From the NCBI GenBank assembly GCA_001839685.1, contig MLAK01000893.1:1-40463 (forward strand): a DNA stretch of 40,463 nucleotides, given 5' to 3'. The notes below the pieces were generated by a model. That model did not search any database and had not been told where the DNA came from. It saw nothing but the letters and a program-made list of their open reading frames with translations. Below, piece by piece: positions 35,801-40,463 of the stretch; position 1 is the stretch's first letter, and each line of letters opens with the position of its first letter. The stretch is from Tritrichomonas foetus. Its lineage: Eukaryota > Parabasalia > Tritrichomonadida > Tritrichomonadidae. Position numbers and translations under genes: made by a program.

Positions 35801-37883
35801 ATGTTAATTCAAGTGATCTATAATTAGCTTTAGTTTGTGTTAAACTGGTTGATAAGATCTTAAGTTGTTCTTCGTGCTTTTTAATGAGATTTTGTTGTTC
35901 TTCAATTTGTTGTGTCTTATTGATTAAATCAAGCTTCGATTTAACTTTGTCGGCATCTTGCTGGTGCTTTGTCAGTTGTTTATTCAATGATTCAATTTCA
36001 GTTGCCTTTTGTTGATCCATTTCCATCATTTCATCTATAACTCTTTCTTTTTCTTGTATAATTGACATTGCATTCGATAATTTCTCTTTCATAGTATTAA
36101 TCATTGAATTATTTCTTTCTGTATCAGTTTGAGATACTGATAATTGCTGCTTCAAATAAGATGTTTCTAGTGAACTATCTTCATTTTTAGCACGGAATTC
36201 ATTAATTTCTTGTTCTTGATCATCAATAGTTTTCCTGAATTGAGCAATTTCCGAACGAAGATCAGCATTTTCATTCTTCAAACGTTTAATCTTCTTCTTT
36301 CGAATCTGACAAATCATTAAAGCATGATCAATATCACTTTGTAAAGATGTTTGCTGATTCATTCCATGAGACATTTGCAGCTCAAGAGCTTTATATTCTT
36401 GAATTAGCTCTTTATTCTTATTTTCAAGTTCAATTGCTGTTTTTTGAGCAATTTCAGTGTTTCGTTTCAGATCATCTACTTCTTGACTCTTTTTGAGATA
36501 GCTGCTTCTTAAGCTATCAAGTTCATTTGAAAATCCACTCATTGTTTCAAGCTGGCTCTTAAGCTGACGAATTTCATCATCTTTTTCAGCTGAATCTTGC
36601 TTCAAGTCTTCTAGCTCAGCAAGAGTCATTGGTCCTTGTGACATTGTTCTTTCTGCTTCAAGCATAGTAATAGTATCAGCATGCTGGGTTAATTGGCCTT
36701 CTGCGTTTGAAAGTGACATTTTTAGCTGTTCAAGTTCAGCATCTTTAGATTTCAATTGATTGTTCAAATTTGTTGTTTTCTGGCGTTGATTTTCAAGAAG
36801 GTTTTCAAGCTGAGCAATTTGTGTGGTGCTGTTTTTCTTTTGCTGTTCAATAATCTTATCTCTTTCTGCAATCTGTGCTTCTAATTCTTCATATTCTTGA
36901 TCGTGAACAGAAACGCTTGATTTTCCAACTTTTGTTAATTGTGAATCAAGTTTTTGTTCAAGTTGGAAGATCTGTGCATTACTTGATCTTCTTTGTTCTT
37001 CAAGGAAATTAGTTTTATCTTCAAGTTCTTGTTCAAGTTGAAGAATTGTTGCATCAGAATTTGCTTTTTGTTCTTCAAGTTGTTTGGATTTTTCAGCAAG
37101 CTGTCTTTCAAGTTGTGCAACTCTTGCATTTGATGCCCTTTGCTGTTTTAAGAAAACAACTTGATCTGTTAATTCAATAATTTTCTGTTCCATTATGGCA
37201 ATTTTTTGCTCTCTTTCTTGTGCAACCCTTTGTGCCGATTTTACTTGAATTTCTAGCTGTTCATTTCTTAGATTTGTTTCATTAATGGCCCTCAGAACAG
37301 CAGTTTTCACTTGCTGACGACTTTGAGAAAGTGATGATAAAAATGTACTAATTATTGAGAGAACTGAGGCTTTAACTATTCCAATTTCACACCGCATTTG
37401 ACTAAGTAAAGATAGTTGATTTGCTAATAAGTTGGTGATTGGCGAATCTGTATAATGATTAAGTTTGGAATTACTTTTAATAATCGAGATTTGTGTGCGT
37501 ATAGAACCTTCAATATCATGTTGACGACTTGCTATTTGGACTAATTTCTCACACATGTCATCAAAAGACTGTTTTGAGTGATCTGTATCATTTTTAATAA
37601 TCGATGTAATTCTCGTCAAAAATGCTTCTCGCTCTGAGGTCAAATTATTTGAAACCGTATCATCGATTTGTTTTGTGATATCTCTTCGGTTTAAACACCC
37701 AATTTGCCTCAATATTGAATCGAGTGAAGCCAAAAAGGATTTCTTACGCTCGTTATAAATCGACTGAGCAATCGAGTCGCCCCCTTTTGCGGGCGATTTC
37801 GACTTAGAAAAACGAGGAGAGAGATCCAAAAGAAATAAAAGCGAAGTTACAAATTTTGGCGCGCTTAACGGACAAGAATTCAA
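32880..37883 (-). CDS. Giant coiled-coil protein, start codon unclear
   Basis: An open frame of about 1667 codons, almost wholly heptad-like coiled coil (Gln, Glu, Lys, Leu, Asn), broken only near residues 900-960 and 1350-1480. No motor, membrane or globular domain is visible. Regions ~230-330 carry imperfect ~30-residue repeats (for example QLERQLAEKSKQLEEQKANS and its neighbours). Such proteins in trichomonads are often labelled viral A-type-inclusion-like; a Golgi, centrosomal or cytoskeletal tether role is a guess. The frame opens at a TTG directly after a TGA. The first in-frame ATG is codon 110 (37556), yet codons ~45-109 look like real coiled-coil coding sequence, so the 5' end is probably incomplete, spliced or shifted. 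Confidence 0.85.
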   Translation of the reverse strand: MNSCPLSAPKFVTSLLFLLDLSPRFSKSKSPAKGGDSIAQSIYNERKKSFLASLDSILRQIGCLNRRDITKQIDDTVSNNLTSEREAFLTRITSIIKNDTDHSKQSFDDMCEKLVQIASRQHDIEGSIRTQISIIKSNSKLNHYTDSPITNLLANQLSLLSQMRCEIGIVKASVLSIISTFLSSLSQSRQQVKTAVLRAINETNLRNEQLEIQVKSAQRVAQEREQKIAIMEQKIIELTDQVVFLKQQRASNARVAQLERQLAEKSKQLEEQKANSDATILQLEQELEDKTNFLEEQRRSSNAQIFQLEQKLDSQLTKVGKSSVSVHDQEYEELEAQIAERDKIIEQQKKNSTTQIAQLENLLENQRQKTTNLNNQLKSKDAELEQLKMSLSNAEGQLTQHADTITMLEAERTMSQGPMTLAELEDLKQDSAEKDDEIRQLKSQLETMSGFSNELDSLRSSYLKKSQEVDDLKRNTEIAQKTAIELENKNKELIQEYKALELQMSHGMNQQTSLQSDIDHALMICQIRKKKIKRLKNENADLRSEIAQFRKTIDDQEQEINEFRAKNEDSSLETSYLKQQLSVSQTDTERNNSMINTMKEKLSNAMSIIQEKERVIDEMMEMDQQKATEIESLNKQLTKHQQDADKVKSKLDLINKTQQIEEQQNLIKKHEEQLKILSTSLTQTKANYRSLELTYKDEKSKNIELMAKLKESQSSLIQSESEIHRLLDLTSELTTQKATIIEQNDSSIIQFKDQTDQSKKELEKLKSKNKKMLQSINEYQEKINTKNTEYEQLLADNLQIKAENNDLTQQIKTKIQPLERENEKLRNKTAKLTSNKQQLIEEHERLEKLYSDLRLKSQSSISLLEKKVADLTHQLNKSKSDYDSNVASLEQHFESLNLKLKGATSAYEASSALFQELAQLFVANSIENLLQKATEKVNECHSLKKDLEEKQKRIDKLTKNLQEKDRRSDSISNEASQLSLTIDQLNDELENNKDEKQRLLAKIDKLKFKLKNEKEEHETTKICFDELRDDLAGFKDIIDFNSINHLKKKLTKIIEVNNKVTENTTQSTNTIRSLESQIAKYKKENNDQLAIIKEQNTQISQLTKSGRDLKSEILRVSKDTNQASFELQNELQKTKDQLKIMQTSISKLHEVVTFTSNDDVYIAVASAIHQKDQLINELRHHQRKLEVNNNDSQLKLDSKSQKIEDQQNEITKLRNEQFELKRDKQHLEKDAENMSKSFNKIKSELDQKNLFISKIQTQISHVVQFSTFDELPTALFGFKEEFDLQKQKNQMLKENFSQLQKQYNDLEKNSEEMRRQLVELQQEKLSMKSQLKRRAILDSQIYGVANLNDLPKHFTAMKQTLQDTEQRLENMGDKCKDLTKKLSQTEQALFDANNNNEELIAKNTKLTKDLTSINKKNANLEETVEAMTTQIQEYEDRLSRLEDQNGDFKERTSAVDKMLSQVAELVDFEDTESLVQVIADLKKENDETASALITVQRQLEELLTNLPELILTKKITAPLSNAMYRDISEYLSELTADANSYKTNVKFIVKQATNNGYHGSEIGGALEFIHQIMENAKANQEETTKLKEKLKLMEANIQSNDQEIKIDYESQMKALQTELDSSQDQVEKLNQVKNNLIKLKAGEDIDEDILKEVLTDDELDKIGLHLP

Positions 37884-38333
37884 TTCTCAACGATAAAATT
37901 TATTCGACCAGGTAACATCTGAAATAAATATTAGTTTTAATCTTCATCAATAGGTAAAATTCTCACTCATATCTCACACTCTGATAATACTTTTATTTCA
38001 TATTCACATCAACTAAACTGTGTTTTCCATTTAAGCAAGTGATTTTTTCTTTTCCATTTTTACATTATGTTGTTTCTTGATGCTTAAAAAACTTTTTTAT
38101 ATTAAAATAGTAAGAATCGAGTATTTGACTTTATATTTGACCTTCTGAGTTATTTTCTATCGGATTTTTTAATAGATTTTAATTCCAGTATTCATCGAAA
38201 AAATACAAAATAATGTAAAATCGTAAAATGTTAATCACTTTTTGAATATTTAATTATCATAATAAATATTATTCTGTTTCACTTCCTGAGTATTTCCCTT
38301 CCAGAAATACAAAATTTATACAAAACCATCATT
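37884..38333. other. Intergenic region, possible missing 5' exon
   Basis: About 450 bases. Reading minus, ACTAATATTTATTTCAG directly precedes ATG at 37909, resembling a branch site and 3' splice end, though longer than the trichomonad ACTAACACACAG. That ATG opens a 12-codon frame that is out of phase with the coiled-coil gene. Nothing else is seen. Confidence 0.4.
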
Positions 38334-39761
38334 TCATTTGTTTTCCTTTGGTGTCTTCTTCTTTTTACCTGCTGCTGATTTGGGTCCGAAATTCTTTGTT
38401 GGATTTTCATAGAATTTGCATCTCTTTTTATCAAGTTTGATTTGTTTTTTAATATTTTCGTCGATTTCGAGTTTAATTTCTGTTGTCATATTTCCTTCGA
38501 GAATGGCGCGTGCTTTTGGATCATTTTCAGGCAACTTCTTTCCTTCGTTGAAGTACCACGTCCTGATGATGTCCCAGATGACTTCAGGTGGAGCATCTGT
38601 CTTCAACATTCCTGCTTTACAATGCGTGAGACTGCACTGGTAACCCAGTCTTGTCAAAACTGTTACAACCAATGCGCGAGAAGGGCATGATGCTTTCACG
38701 ATTCCACAAAGTGCATCAATACAATAATACAGTGGAGCTTCAATTTCTTGCATGCAAGTATTCAAAGTTGCTTCAATTCGAGAATTGGTTTTGACATATC
38801 TCATTGTTGGAAGTGCAAGCATGAGCTTCTGGCAGAAGTCTTTATTATGTAGTGGTCCGCTATAAATTGGGCCACCAATCTTCAATTTCCCACCTGTCCA
38901 TGGATCATTCAAGTAAGGAATATTTAATGTTGTGTTTTTAACTGATCTGGAGGTTCCCTTCTTTTGGAGGAGACCCATTGGTTGGAGCCAGAATGACCCT
39001 GAATCAGGAGAATAAAAAATCAATGAAGTTGATGCAGCAGTGACCTTTGAATCGCCTTTATTGTCATGAATTTTGACAAAAACTCTGAAGTAGAAATTGG
39101 CAGAGAGGCTCAAAAGTGGTTCAACTGATCGACCATATCTGGAAGCAGCTGTGATGATCGTCGATAGCAAAGTCCTGATTCCTACTTCATGAGTGAAGTC
39201 GGTATTCAATGTCATCGAGTTGTACCATGCAAAAGCGGTATCAGGCTGGGTTCCACAGAGCGATCTGCCATCTGTCGATGTGACGCATAGGAGGCCTCCG
39301 TCGGAAATCGCTTGGACAGCTCCATCAATGAATGGTGCAGCCGTAGAATAAGGATCGAGATCGATAACTTGAAATTCCTTGCGTTTGGTTTCAAGTAAGA
39401 TATTTGCATCGCCGATTGAGGATTTGACTATGTCTTGAACTTTGTTAATTGATATGTTCTTTTCGATGACAGCGACGGCGTGTGGGTCGAGGTCATTGGC
39501 GATAATTTGAGTCACGCCAGGAACCTCGTGGGCATATCTGATTGAGCGTAAACCACTTGCTGAGAAAGCTTCGAAAATTTTCACTGGGCCAGAATGTTCT
39601 TGCGTAAAAACTTTGAGAACAAGGCATGTTAAATCTCGATTAAATACTTGAACTGGATTATAGAAAACGTCGTCTGGATTAACGCTACTAGGGAAATAGA
39701 TCTTAGCTGATCCTTCTTCAATGACTGGTTGTTCGCTTGGGAGACTTACTTCGCTTCCCAT
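38334..39761 (-). CDS. TRM1: tRNA (guanine26-N2)-dimethyltransferase Trm1
   Basis: 475 residues. The Trm1 signature FYNPVQVFNRDL (33-44) is present; the SAM-binding motif EAFSASGLRSIRYA (64-77) and catalytic-region DLDPYSTAAPF (134-144; usually DLDPYGTAAPF or DPPYG) follow. The C-terminal half (~280-440) contains the tRNA-binding part, with GGPIYSGPLHNKDFC typical of Trm1. It makes N2,N2-dimethylguanosine at position 26 of tRNAs. The last ~30 residues are a Lys-rich basic tail (SAAGKKKKTPKENK) that may bind RNA or act as a nuclear signal. Initiator-like TCATT is 9 bases before the ATG. Confidence 0.95.
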   Translation of the reverse strand: MGSEVSLPSEQPVIEEGSAKIYFPSSVNPDDVFYNPVQVFNRDLTCLVLKVFTQEHSGPVKIFEAFSASGLRSIRYAHEVPGVTQIIANDLDPHAVAVIEKNISINKVQDIVKSSIGDANILLETKRKEFQVIDLDPYSTAAPFIDGAVQAISDGGLLCVTSTDGRSLCGTQPDTAFAWYNSMTLNTDFTHEVGIRTLLSTIITAASRYGRSVEPLLSLSANFYFRVFVKIHDNKGDSKVTAASTSLIFYSPDSGSFWLQPMGLLQKKGTSRSVKNTTLNIPYLNDPWTGGKLKIGGPIYSGPLHNKDFCQKLMLALPTMRYVKTNSRIEATLNTCMQEIEAPLYYCIDALCGIVKASCPSRALVVTVLTRLGYQCSLTHCKAGMLKTDAPPEVIWDIIRTWYFNEGKKLPENDPKARAILEGNMTTEIKLEIDENIKKQIKLDKKRCKFYENPTKNFGPKSAAGKKKKTPKENK

Positions 39762-40463
39762 TTTGAATCGAATGATGTAATTTCAAAGAGTATGTCTTGA
39801 AAACCCTGGGATTATCCCATGAATTGTAAAAGTTTAACTTTTTCAATATAAAGATATTTTTTTCTATATAAACATCTTTTTTTTTTTCAATATAAAGTTT
39901 AATGATAAAATTTCGCTTATATTTTCATGCTCCAGCCACTTGCATGAATCGAGTAATAAACATGGAAACAAATCGATCGCAGTCAACCATTTGATCAAGT
40001 CCGCCATTTGATCAAATGAGCCTCTGATTTCGAACTCATTGATTTTTTCAAATATTTTGCGCAAAAACTCGAGGACGATTAATCAATTCAACGCTGATCA
40101 ACTCGAATATTTATCCAATTTGTACCTGGAATCATATATATGCCAACAACAGTCATGTGTGGAACATGCTTTGATTTAATTCTCAAAAAAGACCAACCAA
40201 TTCAACTTTAATTTTTCTTCATTCTTATATTTATTCAATTTATGTCAGCATCTGTATTAACCTGATTACATCAACAGATTCTTTTCAATTATTAGCTTAA
40301 ATGTTTCAGGTTTTCCCACAATGGTCAATTTATTTCATTGATGTTATTCATTTTGCAGTCATTGCTTTATCAATTCCAAGAAATTTAAATTGTTTGATGA
40401 TTCAAGTTGCAGCTAATATTGAATTATTTCTAACTATCATTACCAGCTTTTAGATTTCGCAAT
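39762..40463. other. Terminal intergenic region with weak coding-like pieces
   Basis: About 700 bases to the end of the window. A minus-strand frame (39864-40064) lacks an ATG at its start, and short plus-strand frames (a 23-codon one near 40141-40212 and a 50-codon one at 40301-40453) look partly coding-like but match nothing I know. They may be relics. Confidence 0.4.
39771..39775 (-). promoter_or_regulatory. Initiator-like element TCATT
   Basis: Minus-strand TCATT, 9 bases before the Trm1 ATG. Confidence 0.5.

Noticed and set aside
39864..40064. 66-codon minus-strand ORF near the window end
   Set aside because: Begins with TTG after a nearby stop, has no recognisable domain, and other frames look equally plausible; at most a relic.

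Overview
The window looks like nuclear DNA of a parabasalid protist, most likely a trichomonad of the Tritrichomonas type. The reasons are: strongly A+T-rich DNA; eukaryotic genes that are nearly all intronless open frames; initiator-like TCA(C/T)(A/T) elements 5-20 bases before many ATGs (as described for Trichomonas vaginalis); TAAA overlapping several stop codons (the trichomonad poly(A) signal); and lineage-typical products such as a Sel1-tailed kinase, an R2R3 Myb and very long coiled-coil proteins. The genus is an inference. I saw no tRNA, rRNA, CRISPR array or intact transposon.

Layout. 0.1-5 kb: a Cys/Arg/Pro-rich protein with CER repeats, an Asn-rich coiled-coil protein, and a two-RRM/RGG RNA-binding protein. 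5.6-9.8 kb: a protein kinase and RAD9 share a 184-base divergent promoter, followed by a Cyc8/Ssn6-like TPR protein. 10.8-14.4 kb: a small proline-rich protein, an R2R3 Myb, a long gene-poor stretch with gene relics and a CArG-like palindrome, and elongation factor 1 beta. 14.7 kb: a full-length ubiquitin pseudogene, not apparent as an open frame. 15.4-24 kb: a possible pseudokinase, an ankyrin-family relic beside a 50-base T tract, an ALG1-like mannosyltransferase, two tail-to-tail armadillo-like proteins and a CAMK-like kinase. 24-28.6 kb: a Rab11-like GTPase, a PROPPIN (Atg18/WIPI), ribosomal stalk protein P0, a possible structured RNA, and a small cupin with a dense cluster of Myb-type sites upstream. 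28.9-39.8 kb: a Raptor homologue, a ~1.6 kb-codon coiled-coil protein with no visible ATG, and tRNA methyltransferase Trm1.

Several apparent frames begin with TTG or GTG; I moved those starts to the first in-frame ATG (EF1B, Myb, TPR, ALG1, armadillo 2, CAMK-like kinase).

Functionally the genes are mostly housekeeping: translation (P0, EF1B, Trm1), growth and autophagy signalling (Raptor, PROPPIN, Rab11), N-glycosylation (ALG1), DNA-damage checkpoint (RAD9) and transcription (Myb, Cyc8-like). They do not form an operon. The most unusual items are the ubiquitin pseudogene whose only two stops are both TGA at glycine positions, the Myb-site array before the cupin gene, the branched RNA-like fold after P0, the overlapping palindromes upstream of Raptor, and the missing start of the giant coiled-coil gene.
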